DNA of 64,000 bases from the NCBI GenBank assembly GCA_947650285.1, contig CANTFL010000634.1:372001-436000 (forward strand), written 5' to 3'. Each line of letters begins with the position of its first letter. Position 1 is the stretch's first letter. The position numbers and the translations under genes are program-made. Under the pieces are notes generated by a model. That model was not told the origin of the DNA. It ran no database searches and was given only the letters and a program-made list of their open reading frames with translations. The DNA is from Hyaloperonospora brassicae. Lineage: Eukaryota > Oomycota > Peronosporomycetes > Peronosporales > Peronosporaceae. This document shows, one piece after another, positions 23,901 through 36,534 of the stretch.

Positions 23901-26000
23901 ACGAATTAGTGCTCGGGTCACGATATTCTTGATAAGCATTTCAAGCAGTTTTGGGGGTCTCCGGGAGGTCCCGACCAAACACCCAAACGTTTGAATCCGC
24001 CGCTGTGAGAGAGCCGCGCCATCACCACCGATCAAGTACATAAATCCAGTGTCGAAGTTCACAGCAGGTTGAAGATACATGGCTATCATGGCTGGAACAG
24101 CCGTTGCACACTCAGGGGCGGGGCACAAAAGATCTTGGGAAGCCCAAATCTAGAGAGAAAGCTGTTGCTCTCCATACAAAACAGCGTCTGAGGGTCGGCC
24201 GGTAAGAAAGCTCATATTCTTCCAAAATATCTCCAAGATATCCATGGTATACCTTCCGAAATCACGTGAAAATCCGTATTCCCCACAAGTGCACCGAAAA
24301 ATGTATTCTCTTCGAGCAAGACGCCGCCGAGAGATAATGTGTTGCAGTCTTCTTCGTAACATCCGTCATCATTGACGCCCATCCCACATGTGTACATCGC
24401 GTGTGAGTGCCGGACGCGGGCCAAAGTAGACATGATATCCACTGGCCCTAGACGCGGCAATATTGATAGCAGAAGATAAGGTCGCTGACATATATACTAC
24501 ATCCCTCGGACCACAACCTTTAGAAAATTGTGAAATCTGTAAAAGTTAGTAAATATTGGTGATAAGAAGGCAAAAGAGCCCCTTTTAGGTAGTCATGGTA
24601 GAAAGCGTGAGTTCCGAGGAAGTATAAGAAATTTTTGGAAAACTCCGGGGATGGGGAACCTCACGTTTCTATGCATCAGCTATAACAATCGTATGGTCGT
24701 GCAGAACATAGACTGGTGATGGTCAACGACTTCAAAAAATGTGTGATCCTCGGATTTAGTAATAGTTTGACGGCGTCGATAGAAGTAGTGGCGGTTAAAA
24801 TAGGGTGATTACGCGTGAAGCGTTCCTCCTCGTGCTGCAAGCACAAAATTTATATAACAGATAACGATAGATCTTTCTTTGGCATGTCGACATCGAAGAA
24901 ACTAGTTGTACTCTGCATGCCATGCCCGTGTCAAAATGAGTCAGCGACGGACCGCTACTATTGGGTAGCCAGTCATAATAGTGGTCCATATTCGTCGAGT
25001 ACGCAATCAATGACACCGGCTCAAGTGCGCAATATACCAGCTAGGGTAAATCGTACAAAAGGACGAGGAAAATGAATCCAAAGAGCAGCCGCTTCGTCAT
25101 GCATTGGGTCGCCTATCACGGTGGGCAAAAACAATATGACTCCACGCTCAAAGTTAGCCTAAGACATTGTGTCGCCAAGAAAATTATGTCCCGTGCATGT
25201 TCAGATGCGTTTATATGACTGGTACCGTCGAGCTCTCATCATCGTAATAATCTGAAGCGAGGCGTAAACTTGCCATTTGTGGTAAAATTACCGCGATGAC
25301 GCTACTTTAGATCTCATCCAGCACGTAATTTGTTAATTATTACCCGGCAAACATAAGGTGTGACACTACAGTCGTCGGTATATTTGACCTTTGCTCTCGA
25401 CGTAAACAAGATCTATTATCGGCAGACCTTCTTAATCTCACCTTGACGGACATGTCGAGACGCTAACGACACTTCGATGCGAGAGTCCAACAAATTTGGG
25501 GCCGTTCAACCAGAGCGTCGCTTGGTATCGAGGGTGCAAGTCTCCTACACAACAAGGCGTGATGTTAGCTGGAACGACTTGTTAGAGCTCCGTAGATAGT
25601 CACTAATCAATAAATTTCTTGAAGAAGCAGTGTCTGAAATATCGTCCGACCGCTGTCGCCTCCATATTCATCCGTTTCGATTAATTACACGGTACCGCTA
25701 GCCCACACGTCTAGACCGGTGGAGCATCCATTTCGGACTGGCATCCAAAGTCGAGCCATCTTGTCGCCACGAACGCTCAAGAAAAAGTAAAGAACTAATC
25801 TGGTGCGACGGATATCAACAGCAGGAGGAGGAGGAAAGCAGCGCCATGAAACGAAAATACTATTGAAAGCGAAGCAGCACAGGCGATTATATCTCGTTGT
25901 ATCACCGTATCCGTATTCGCACGTGCTAACACAAGTCCAATCTACAGAGAACGGATGATTTATTTCCATATATCAGCAACAACATCCCGTTATTCCACAT
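17906..26000. other. Gene-poor stretch, nothing firmly recognised
   Basis: No complete gene, RNA gene or transposon end is evident. Minus-strand frames at 24128-23757, 24460-24212 and 25969-25685 have mixed, partly protein-like composition. They lie downstream of the LINE reverse transcriptase at 26.0-26.6 kb on the same strand, so they could be its decayed 3' part, but I see no diagnostic motif. Confidence 0.45.
22306..22358. repeat. Imperfect trinucleotide (GAT/ATC) repeat with inverted arms
   Basis: GGTGATGATGAGAATC is followed by ATCATCATCATCATCACC. Both arms are triplet repeats and are complementary to each other, so the single strand can fold into a hairpin. It is a simple-sequence repeat outside any recognised gene. 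Confidence 0.75.
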
Positions 26001-26025
26001 AACCCCAACATACCGACAATACGAT

Positions 26026-26603
26026 TCAAAGAATGCAGAGAACATCACAGGTGTTTTGAGCCAGAGCAGATCCGTGAGGGTTCAGTGTAATGGCCATTAT
26101 TTTTGCTCGATTGTTTCGGAGACCCGACTTTTTAGCGAAATCATCGATGATAGTAAAAATTGCGTAAACGCTGACAGATAGCGAAAGTAGACAGCGGTAT
26201 CGTCCACATAACCCTAACCCTTGAACTATATAGTCCTCCCTATAGATGTGATAGATACTCCACGAACGCATTTCTTTGCTTAAAACACCCGATGCACACT
26301 ATCGAGGGTGAGAGTAAAGAGAAGTGGTGCAAGGGGGCACCCTTGTCGACTTCCACAATCAAATCAACGGCGACTCAAGCGATAATTGTTTACGAGAAAA
26401 TAACAGGTCGTGTCGCGATGTAAGGTTACCAAGACTGATACGACGTTGTCAAAATTCCGAGCCATACCATGAAAAGCTCTACCCTCTAACGTCTCGTACA
26501 ATGGGTACACATTTTGTGTATCGTACTTATCATGTATTAAAATCTGTAAACCACCTATATTTTTTTCTCCTTTTGCACGTGCAAATATGTTCAAAATAAT
26601 CAA
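26026..26603 (-). mobile_element. LINE reverse transcriptase fragment (copy A, decayed)
   Basis: Reading the minus strand, the segment has LHRDTTCYFLVNNYRLSRR (about 26420-26364) and then EVDKGAPLHHFSLLS (about 26355-26310), the QGCPLSPLLF-like block of non-LTR RT. The catalytic YVDDTAVYF box follows around 26210-26184, then IIDDFAKKSGLRNNRAKIM in another frame. These are in the correct order for LINE RT. Frames change several times, so the enzyme is dead. It is the middle to C-terminal half of RT only. Confidence 0.8.
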
Positions 26604-26777
26604 CTCAATATTTGAAGGAACTGGCTACGTGTGGTTCAAAACGTCTAGCCTTAGACTGCTTCAAGAATTTCTTGTGTGAACGCAGGAGATGGATTAGCGG
26701 TCGCGCCGTACCAGCGAAGACTTTGATAGCTGAATTGGCGCTGGATAAGTAAAAGTTTTGGAAGCGAGGCGCAGGAG

Positions 26778-27200
26778 ATGGAGAAGCTCAAGGTGGCGAG
26801 TCGAAAGAAGCCCTTGAAAGTCGATCCGAAGAGGAAGGAGAAGTTTGCAGAGCTCTCTGATGCTTCGGTTAAGATGCTGCATGCAGATGAAGAGTCAAAG
26901 AAGCCTCGAAAGCAACATCCAAGAACGTGTCGCCTGGAAAGAATACATCGATTGCTAGTGAGAGGATCTCATCCACCACCGCTTTGCCGATACAAAGGAA
27001 GAGAAATGGGACGAATGCACCATTAGTGTTGACGTTGTAATATAAGAAAAATGGGAAGAGGAGGATAATAAGATAGCGAGTAAAGTGGAACGGATGCACC
27101 AGTGCCTACTGACAGAGGAGGAGAGTCGTGCGGCGCGTGCAGCCAAGTTTTGCATCTTTTTAAGTAAGGACGAGAAGGTGAAGAATACGTTGTCAATTTA
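26778..27200 (+). pseudogene. Decayed coding region of unknown function
   Basis: Three plus-strand frames carry consecutive protein-like pieces. These are MEKLKVASRKKPLKVDPKRK with a helical Lys/Glu-rich run (26778 to about 26920), then a Ser/Lys-rich stretch in a second frame (about 26895-27015). In a third frame comes EEKWDECTISVDVVI, a stop, and EKWEEEDNKIASKVERMHQC (about 27000-27190). The change of frame at each step and the internal stop point to a broken gene, or less likely an intron-containing one. I do not recognise the family. It lies between two minus-strand LINE fragments, so it may be part of another transposon. Confidence 0.4.
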
Positions 27201-28670
27201 GGAGTGGCTGATGTGGTCATTACTGATGATTAGGAATGTTACGGAGTGGCTGCTGTCTACAGGATCAGCGTGTAAAGCACTTTCATCTTACTCGTACAGG
27301 TGCGTTCATCCTGCGAGGGATTAAATGAGGTTGCCTGCATCACTTACAGGTGATCTTTATCTGCCCTGCATAGGTATTGAAGAGGAAAAGGAAAGCTGAT
27401 GAAGCGAGCGAAGCGGTTTCACTTTTAAACAGATGATACGGCATGTACCTATTTGGGAATGACGTATTGAAATGAGTCTAATCGGTGAACGGATTCGAGA
27501 AGCGATACGTGTGTTAATGATCACTGTGGGCTGCCACTTGCAATGAAGTAGGTATCACGCTTGAAGAGCTTCATCTACACGCAAAGAACATCGACGTCTT
27601 GAGCGTGTTACGCTATAACCTTGAGCAGAGTGAAGTGGTACGTCCGTGTTGCAGCATCGCCAAGCCAATTTGTGGATTTACGATTGACGGGACGTGTTGT
27701 TGTGTAGGTTTAGGAGAGGGGAAACAATCGTCTGGCGCGTTTGTGACTGCGCAGAAATGAAGTTTGCTACATTTTGCCTTGTCGACGAACGGCCATCAAT
27801 TTCAAGGCTTACTCAAACCGCTCTATCTCCAAGTAGCCGATCATTGTATGATCCAGCAATGCTCTTGCGCTGAACCTTTAGTTCCTAGCGTTTTCGACAT
27901 AAAATCTATTTTATATAACGTAATGCAACAAGCGGTGGTCGTTTATAATCATGGCAAGTTGCATGAACCTCGTCATGCGCCGAACTGTGTAGAGAGAAAA
28001 ATTCTATTTTGACACACTTGTTCTCTCGCGTTCTACCCATTTGAGTAGTTTCAATTCGATTGATGCACACTGCTACATGTAATGATCTAGCAACCAATGC
28101 TTGGTTTTTCAGTAGTAATGCATGCAAGAACGTATAGCGAGCGGCTTGCCAGCCATGACTTCGTAAAATATAATATACGTACCGAACTTAGTTTTTATAG
28201 GCACGAAGCATGTCCCAGAGTCGTCGCGCTGAATACAGCCGTTTACATACTCTAGATCTGCAATCCCAGACTATAGAAACCTTACGAATGCCTTCACAGC
28301 AGTGGATCTATATCGCTTAAAATTTCCAGGATGCAAATAAATCAGACTTATCTGAAGTCACTCGACACACTAATATGCAAACGATACCCGTGCCTTGGTT
28401 TTTGTATCGAAGATACATGTGCAGATCAACCAAACTCATCTGAAGTCGGACATTACGCAAATATGCTGATGATACAACCGTGACATGGGGTTTGTATTGG
28501 CATATATATATATATATTTATGTATTTATTTATTTATTTAGCGGTTTCCTTCGACCAAATACGTCGGAACGGCCGGCGTACCATATTTTTCTAACCCTAC
28601 AGTTCTTAATTGGTATGAATAACATGTAAAAGTACTCTGTAATTGAATCAAAATACGTTGCCATCATTCT
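27201..28670. other. Intergenic, no gene recognised
   Basis: Short frames only. A piece reading NEVGITLEELHLHAKNIDVL (about 27535-27600, plus strand) is protein-like but isolated and flanked by stops. A microsatellite lies at 28503-28541. Confidence 0.45.
28503..28541. repeat. (AT)n followed by (TTTA)n microsatellite
   Basis: ATATATATATATATATTTATG runs directly into TATTTATTTATTTATTTA. It is a simple repeat of two adjoining types just downstream of the LINE copy B fragment. The TTTA run might derive from a LINE tail, but orientation does not prove it. Confidence 0.75.
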
Positions 28671-28679
28671 ATTTGCTCT

Positions 28680-30940
28680 TTTGTCGTTTGAAACACTAAG
28701 TCAGGTCGGAGAAGCGACGATATTCATCCATATCAGCGCCGAAAGTTTATATGGACCTTGCAACGTGTCTCATACCTTGTCGAATTCAAGAAATATAACA
28801 ATGGTTCCATGTAGATCTCTGGTCAAGGTTGCTTCATTGCGTACCGCCGTGAAAATGGCTAGAGCCGTATGGATTGATCACTGCGGTAAAGCCAAGTGGA
28901 TCAGGCTGAACGGCATGCGAGAGCATCAGCCGCACCCAAAGCAATATAATTTTGGTAAGCAACTTGTCGTCGCTGTTGAGTAGCGCGATCGGGCGATGGA
29001 CAAGAAGCAAGGCGGAGGCCTCAGATTTCTTGAACAACTGAATACTCGCTTCACCGAACGACGCCGAGAACACGCTGCATTTTTTTCATCTATCTGCTAT
29101 ACAAAGCGGCGAGAACAGTCGCGAGCGCGTCCGTGTAATTCCTGTACATTGTGGTAATTAAAAGTCATTCGGTGCTACGGCTTCTCCGCTTTTAAGCATC
29201 TGTAAAGCTAATTTCAAATAGTCCGGAACGTAACCGAGGTCACAACATACATCTAACCCGGTCTGGAGGGGTGTCCCCAGCAAAAAAAATGATGTGGTCG
29301 CTTAGGGGCAAGCAAACGAATGAGACATTACAAGCTCCCAGTCATTGGCCATCTCACCATTCACTTTCTAAGACGAAATCGACTCGTATGTAGCCTTTCC
29401 AACCATTGAAACGATATTTTTGGCTTGTATTTTGGTCAACACCCGCGCGTAGAAATGTCGGGACGCCTTGACTGATAAGTATTTGTGCTGGACGAGGAGA
29501 CGTCTTTTATGTGTTATCTGCTAAAAACCTTCGACACTCCGCAACAAAACCCCAAATTTCCGCCGAGTATTCGACAGGGAGAGGTTGTCCGTGCTCTTCT
29601 TGGTCATGCGATGGTGATAAGTTGGACGAACGCACATTTGATACTGCTGCATCCATCGGACATATTAACGACTCAGTCGCTATATATACCATCTCGTCAG
29701 ACCTTGGCGATCGTGTTTGATCGTTACTAGAAAAATCTTGCGGATACTGATCGCAACGTTGTCTCACCAGTCGGAATATCTACGGGCTGTATCATGGTCC
29801 GACTTCGGAGGAGAACTAGTTTTGTCAATATAGAGCTGTGATAGCGCGATGGGCCCTAATATTGTGCTGTTCAAGGTCTTGTGCGCACATCCGGGAACAG
29901 GTCCTCGGTTCTTACGAACACGCACAACATGACGCGGCGCTCTAGTCCGTATACTTGTTCCACAATGTTCAGCCAATTGACCAGGCACCGACATTTTGTC
30001 TTGTTGAATCCAATTAGCATGTAGAAAGATCACAAACCACCGATCCAGTCGTGAATTGGCCGATCCGCCACCCGTCAACGTGTACGCATAGGTGTGGTAC
30101 GACTCAAGAAACGCTTAAATGTCTCTTCCTTCTGCTATATTACCTGACATCTTTAAGAGAATCGCTTAGCTGTGCCTGAAACAGAAGACGTCTGAGTGCC
30201 AAAGAATCATGCCTTCCCCGTAGCGAGTCAAAAGAATGGTCAAGTCGCGGATCTAACGCGCAATTAAAATCTCCTCCCAGAAAGAGGTATTTACGTACAC
30301 CGAAATAATTTGTAGAAGCTTATCGAAAGGCTCTTCTTGGGAAGTCTTATCACTTGATGAGTAAACGACAACCACAAGGGCGGGGTCGACCAGAAGAGGA
30401 ATTGGAACAATTATCTAGTGCGATGTCTAATGCTACTCGTGCCACGGATCCAGCTCCGTAATTGACGAGTTCATATTCAACATAATAGCCACACCTCCAC
30501 AAGGGTGATCGGATTCGTTACACAATGTTCGTCCGTGCATGTCCACAAATCCATATTTCGAATTGTGCAGCTGGTCCGGAAGTACCGACTCTACAATAGT
30601 CGCCCGTTTCTTGTAAAATAACTAATACAAGGGCTAGCCATGTTTTGTAACCTGCACAGCGTTCCAGATGCTTAAGTAATGTCGCGACGTTTTGCGAATG
30701 GACATCGATGCTGTTTCCAAGGAACCACTGGGAAGTCTTCAGCATAAGCCAGCGACGATGTTGGGGAAAGCCTGACGTAAGGATTGAAACTCAAAACCTT
30801 TGTCACGTCCTTCGAATGGGACCTCCCAGTGTTATTAGACAAGGAAGGACGTCGAATTGCACTCCATCAAGACTCAACCCTTGGCGTGGTCATCATGCCC
30901 TAATTACTGACGGTCCGGCAGCTGACCATCTCTCGTGATT
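28680..30940 (-). mobile_element. LINE endonuclease-RT fragment (copy B, decayed)
   Basis: On the minus strand an apurinic-type endonuclease and the start of RT can be followed in order. The endonuclease shows LALVLVILQETG (about 30640-30600, LQE box), FLGGDFNCALDPR (about 30280-30245, the GDFN catalytic box) and RLDRWFVIFLHANWIQQ (about 30050-30000). After a linker, RT begins with HRPIALLNSDDKLLTKI (about 29000-28950) and GTIVIFLEFDKV (about 28790-28755), the A-motif block with its catalytic Asp. Many stops and frame changes show it is dead. The segment after the A motif overlaps in content with copy A, so the two are separate insertions rather than one split element. Confidence 0.82.
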
Positions 30941-31269
30941 AGGTCACGTGCCGTATGCCAGCTGGTAGGTTTGCAGATAATACTTGCAACAGCCATGCGC
31001 GCCTCAATGTAGAATCGGTATAGCAAACATTTGCTCTGCTGCATCACCGCGTTCGTCTCAACCTCAACAATGGTGAGCTGTAGCAGAAAAGCACACAAGA
31101 CATCGAGGACTCCCCAATGATCCAATTCAGCAAGCGGTTCGATACCAGTCGCACATATCAACTCGGGCTCAGGTTTAATGAATCGTCTCCAGCGTTGAAT
31201 ATTGATAGTCGTTTTCTCTCTAATTTGACCGATTTGTCCATCTACCGTCGCGTCCAACCGGTGCTTCAA
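30904..31269 (-). pseudogene. Open frame upstream of the LINE copy B endonuclease
   Basis: A 121-residue frame with amphipathic composition (NIQRWRRFIKPEPELIC, VLDVLCAFLLQLTIVEVE) lies directly 5' of the endonuclease on the same strand. It could be the N-terminal part of the LINE ORF or the end of a first ORF. No zinc knuckle or RNA-binding motif is visible. The family is not recognised. Confidence 0.35.
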
Positions 31270-34234
31270 TCCCGAAACTTCTCATCGGCGTGTGTGGTGC
31301 ACTGACGGATCACAGCCAGTTCATATTACGTGTTAATAGTATGTTGAAAATATCGCTGGTTTCACTGTCATCGACGCGATTTAAGCAGCCAAATACGTCT
31401 GGTCACTGACGAGTGTTGCCATGTTCAGCGCACACAGACCTATAAGCGGTTTGACTTTTGGTTAACTAGCTGACTCGGCGTGTAATTGCTTTCTTTTTGT
31501 TCATTGCCTTCGTTTCTTCCGCCGTTACGCGATTCGCCGCAGCACTGGTGGTAAGGTACTCCTACTCTATCCGTAGCAATCCTAATTTTAGTCGGAGAGA
31601 CAAGAAGGCTACCACCACCAGTAGTTTCATGAGAAACATCTTCTACGGGTGCATGGGAACGAGCCTCGAAGTAGCACTCTCGCTTCGTTGTGGCAGACCA
31701 CTAAGTGATCGTGGCTGCCGAATTGAGCACGTAAACCACTCGCTGGGCATCTGCGACTTGTGCTCAAGCCAGCGCAAGTGCGATCTCATGCAATGACTTC
31801 GATGGCAGCGAAAATATAGCATCCGTGTGTGTCTGTGTAAATGCCGAGACGAACGGGTACCATTGCTCTACAATTCCTCCAGTTCACGAATCGCCCGCAT
31901 GCGCGGTAAGTTTGCTTTGGAAGAAGCGGAAGGCGATGGCTTGGATTGAATTGCGGCCGGATTTCCGTTCTATTGAGTCGTTGCCTAAGTCGAATAGGGT
32001 TAGTGCTTGCTAAATTTGGTTGTGTTTGTTGCGTTGTGCTTATAGCAAGCGTTAAAACCGGTTGAAGCGACTACCCAGCCCGAGAAAAAGTGGTCAAGTG
32101 CGAACGTTGGAGTGAAGTCTAAGTAGGGCCCGACGAAGGCACATATTGAGACACTGTGGGAAGAGAATCCCGCTTTCACTTGTGTGCACCGGGGCTAAAC
32201 CACTCGGTCGTAGTCGGACAATAGATACGAGAAGCAGTAGCACCGGATGAAGTTCCGCTAGTAGTTGTAGAGGCTGTCCGATCCCCTGATTGCTAATTAC
32301 GATGAAGTGACGGCAAAACCTTCGTCAACAAGAGGGACATATTTTCATCCGCCTCTAACTGCGCTTTAGTCTCCACCAGGCTATCTGCCAAGCCAGTAAC
32401 GTGCCGAAAGCGACCTGCAACGTCGAGTGGGTGAAAGTAAGTCTAATGATGTGTCGAGGCGCCATTTGAATACCGGAGAATTATCGGTGGAGCTTAAGCT
32501 AAAGGCCTTATTTGAGCTCACCGCACTTGGAACTTGAGTGACAAGTTGTGTAGCAGGTAATACATAGAACGCGTTGGAAGTGCCAAAAATGGTAGAGGAA
32601 GATCTCCTTGGTGGAGGATGATATATGCGTATCCAGCTTGAGTTGTTCAGGACAGGCAACCGTGTCTAAATCGCCACAAACGATCTAGAATCATACGCCT
32701 CCGAGCCCTGGGAGCACACACGAGTCACGGATGTCACCGCACAGAACACAATGGACGCCAAAATATCTCAAGTGGTGCTAGCCGCCACCCCGTTGACGAG
32801 AACCAGGTCTTGATATTGCAATATATTGCGACCGGTAGACAAGAAAGGCATCGAGTGTGAAACACTATTGTCGCGCTTCGTAGTTCCAGGAAACAAATTC
32901 TGGAGTCGATTCTCGCACAAAGTAATCTACTTTGCATGTCAGCTCGCAGCAGATCCGTATTCCGGCATGATATAAGTTAGTCTTCTTGTGGCGTTGTCAC
33001 GACTAATTTGATTGGCACCCTTGACTAGTTTCCGACTCACGACGTCGAATATCGTCTCCCCATGACGACGCTCCAAGAGTTGTACAAGCAACGTATAAAT
33101 AGCGATGCACTGCGGCATGCGAAAGTACGGAGGTAGAATTTCAATTGCATACCTTCCCACCAGGTATGCTTCAAAAATATCATGCTTAACCGCCCGTGTA
33201 GCCCGCGGGTGCGTGCATACCAAAAAACCAGGCGGAGACGGGAGTATAAAATTAGATTTTGAATTGGATGTTGAAGATGAGACGACAATTGGCCGTAGGA
33301 GTTGAGACGGCAGTTGGAATATCGGGCGAGCGGCGGAAAAAAAAATCGACAGTTGAAGGAGAGAGGGCTCGTGCTACGACATTGTCGGAAGTTCTCATGG
33401 TAGTTAGTGATGTACGCCTATAGGATCAACCAAGGAGCACCGTGTTTGTATAAATATTGGTTCAGATGTGAAACACACTCGAGGGCTCGCATCTGCTTTA
33501 CTTACCTTCGCACCGCAAAATACAACATATGATGCCCCTATCATCCATGTCGCAGGTATCCTTCTCCAGCGGAATAATTGGGCGCATATCATAATCCGTC
33601 TTCTCCACCCATGTCCTGGTGGCAGTGCAGATCAGGACAGCCATGCGGTCATACGGTGCACCCGAATCTACAGCATCGGATCCGGATTGGCCGCGTGGCC
33701 CGACTCGACCACCTGGACTCAGGTTGGCAACAAAGCGGTCGGATTCGTCTAAGCTCTGGCTGTTCCAATTGCCGGAACCGGTGGAGCGAACTGCGTCAGG
33801 GACGGGCCGGTCAAACTGACGGCGCTAGGTCGGCGAAATTCGTCGAGTCCCGGACGGCGAAATTCGACTAGTTCCAGTTGACTTAAAATGTCGAAGTCGG
33901 GGTTATCGCCGAGTCCGGTGACCGCATCCCCGTACGAAAGACGCCCAGCGGACGCCTTTATTTCGGGGCCAAACCCTCTGTCTCGTGCCCTTCCCCACCG
34001 ACTTCTGGCAGCGTAGGTGCGGTTTATCTCCGCCGCTATCCCACCCCGACTTCTCGATGATGCACGGCATGGTAAGTCCCTGCAAGTGCGCACCGGTCCT
34101 CGCCCTCGGGAGAACCGCAGCGCAGTACACGTCGCTGCCGTCGGCAGTGCGCGTGAGATGTTGACACCCTTCCTTGTGTCAAAATGATGCGTCTTCGTAC
34201 TAAGTTGCAGATCTGAAAGTCTGACGACGCTTTG
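31270..34234. other. Intergenic; GC-rich patch at 33.6-34.2 kb
   Basis: No recognised gene. A minus frame 33223-32939 has protein-like composition without motifs. From about 33600 to 34230 base composition turns GC-rich and long frames open on both strands, the longest being 169 residues (34258-33749, minus). The frames are low in sequence variety, with repeats such as FRRPGLDEFRRPS derived from the twice-repeated GGCGAAATTCG. I read it as a decayed repeat or regulatory DNA next to the MULE, not a gene. Confidence 0.4.
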
Positions 34235-34380
34235 GGGGGACGCGCTAAACAGCGCCAACTGAAAGACTACCTGGCGCCAACTCTATTTCCGACTACACAA
34301 ATACATACAATCGGTTGTATTTGGGCCGTAATTTGTGTTCGTCTTCACAGATGAAAAAATGACAGCGGTACGTAGCACCG
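34235..34380 (+). repeat. Left terminal inverted repeat of the MULE
   Basis: This stretch is the inverse complement, with scattered mismatches and a one-base indel, of 38871-39016. Shared blocks include GACGCGCTAAACAGCGCCAA, CTACCTGGCGCCAACTCTAT and AATTTGTGTTCGTCTTCACA. The inner limit is the block ACAGCGGTACGTAGCACCG. Confidence 0.92.
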
Positions 34381-36534
34381 AATTCTACGCTAAGAGAAGC
34401 TCAAAGAACGGAATCAAACTGATGGGGAACCACGACCCTGCCCGGGTCCCAGCCGATTGAATAGATTGCAAACTAGCCCCCAATCAGCCGAGCCTTGCAT
34501 TCAATGTGTCACCTTCTACGCAACTGCATTCCTATGAATTTACGCGGACCTACGAAAACGAAATCGTCGGGACACGGTAGGACCGTGATCCGCCTACGAC
34601 ATACTACGTTCAGCTCTGAGATGTAGCTAATCAATTCTTCTGCAATTTCAGGGCGGTATGTCAGAGTTGACGAGCTCTACCGCGAATGAGCACACCTGCT
34701 GGCAGAACAAGACTAAATCGCATTGGTTTTGCACACAACTGCGTCACCGGTTTCATTGATGTACAGGGGTCAGTGGCAACGCCAGGATCTAAAAGGCGAT
34801 CACAGGACAAGAATGTAAGGATAGTGACAGACTATTTGGCTCTTTAAGACAGTCTTGTGATTCTTTTCCGACGCGCATGTCTCTACAAACGATGACAATA
34901 TGCACCTACACACTAATGTTGGGCATATCTGTATCGTGTTTAGCAGGATGACTGGGAAACAAGTGTGGATACGCCGTCGCGTTCAAGTTGCTGATGAGCC
35001 TACGTCGTAAAGAATGCTAGGTTGCAAAGGTACAGTAGTGTACCTGTTCTTTGAATATTTATGGGAACAAGCGCCTTGGGGTCAATGATATGCAGTGGAC
35101 TACCCAAAATGTTTACAAATAGGAGATGTCAAGGTAACGAAGCCACTGCTTTATCCGCAGCTGTCTACTAATATGTAACGGTTTCCCGGCGCATGTGAAT
35201 TCTAATTACAGATTCACTTATCCGTTAAATGAATTGTCCAGCCTCGAGCGTATATGGATACTGATAGCTCGAGCTTTGGAAGATGAAGGCACCGCGGAAC
35301 GCACTCAATGACATGCAACAACAACATTTGGCGGGGTCCGGATCACGCGTGTCGAGGCTATTGCAATAAAGATTCAAATGAGGTTAAACTTATACCGAGA
35401 TCAGCTACGTGCTCATACCTTGTCTTAATACCTCAAACGTATCTAGTGCATGTAAACACTCAATAAACGATTGTTCAATTCTACTATAGTAAATGCATGA
35501 TTACATGCATGATAAGTTATCTCAATGACATACGTGTCATCCCCATCGTTGATAAGTGCAACAAACAAGTAGATCCGTGCAGAAATTGGCATGCTAATGA
35601 TACAGCAAAAAGGCTTGATTGAAAGACATCCAAAACAATAATTTGTGTGATGTCAAAGAATCGATTGTTGAACTATTGGTATTTCTGTATTAGCTGTCAA
35701 CGTTGGAGAACGTGATGCAAGCAATAAGAACATGTTTAGATTTAGTGCGTCGACGAGAAGTGGTGGGGCGTGCCGAAAATTGCCTTGAAACATCAAAAGT
35801 AGCACCACCATCACCACCTCATCTTATAAGCACCCATCATATAAGTGCTAGTCTCGAAGAAATGGAGCTTCTATTATAATGTAGCCGATATCCGTGAGCT
35901 TAGTCGTATGTGAACTGGCCGGAAGGATATTAGATATGTACTTGATCGGGTTCGGGATACTTACTTTGACATTGAAGATTCCGCACTTGATTCGATACTT
36001 CCTGGTAGCCCATAGTATCCTGTCCCGTGACATGTCGGTGATCCACCGGAAGAGGTGGAGGCTGTCCACGATACAACTGATTGAAGCATTGTCTTCTCGG
36101 GGCGGTATCTCTTCTCGTATCAAACTCAACTTGTGAATATTACTGGCCTTGTCCTCCAGACACTTGGAATAATGCTTTGTCGCTTATTATAGATGCTGCT
36201 TGATAAACTTGTCCAGTACACGACACAGTGTCATTGACACTCGACACGTCTGGCAGAAAACCATGATGACTGGCGTCGAAAGTTTGAACTTGAGTGGCCT
36301 GTTGAACATCATGGAGTACAAATAAATTAGACAAGTACGTTTAAAGTACCAATACAACATACCTGTGACGCCTGTTGCCGTGCTTGATTGTTTGCTGCAA
36401 CAATTTGCTGAGCGTAGTGGGATTTGTTATGGCCGTACTCACGACATACACTGCATCGACTTTGTCGCTTGGTACTTCTTTCTTCGGCTGTCAAGATCCT
36501 GGTCGGATGGGTTTTTCGTTTTGTGACAGGCTCT
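34381..36534. other. MULE internal non-coding part
   Basis: Between the left inverted repeat and the transposase remnants I see no protein motif. The frames at 35848-36136 overlap on both strands and look like chance. The stretch may include other nested decayed insertions. Confidence 0.45.

Noticed and set aside
23757..24460. Minus-strand frames of 82-123 residues as a possible gene
   Set aside because: No domain or targeting motif, frames shift, and they lie downstream of a LINE fragment; not enough to call a gene.
33749..34258. 169-residue minus frame in the GC-rich patch
   Set aside because: Repetitive low-variety translation that runs into the MULE inverted repeat; frames are open on both strands because of base composition.
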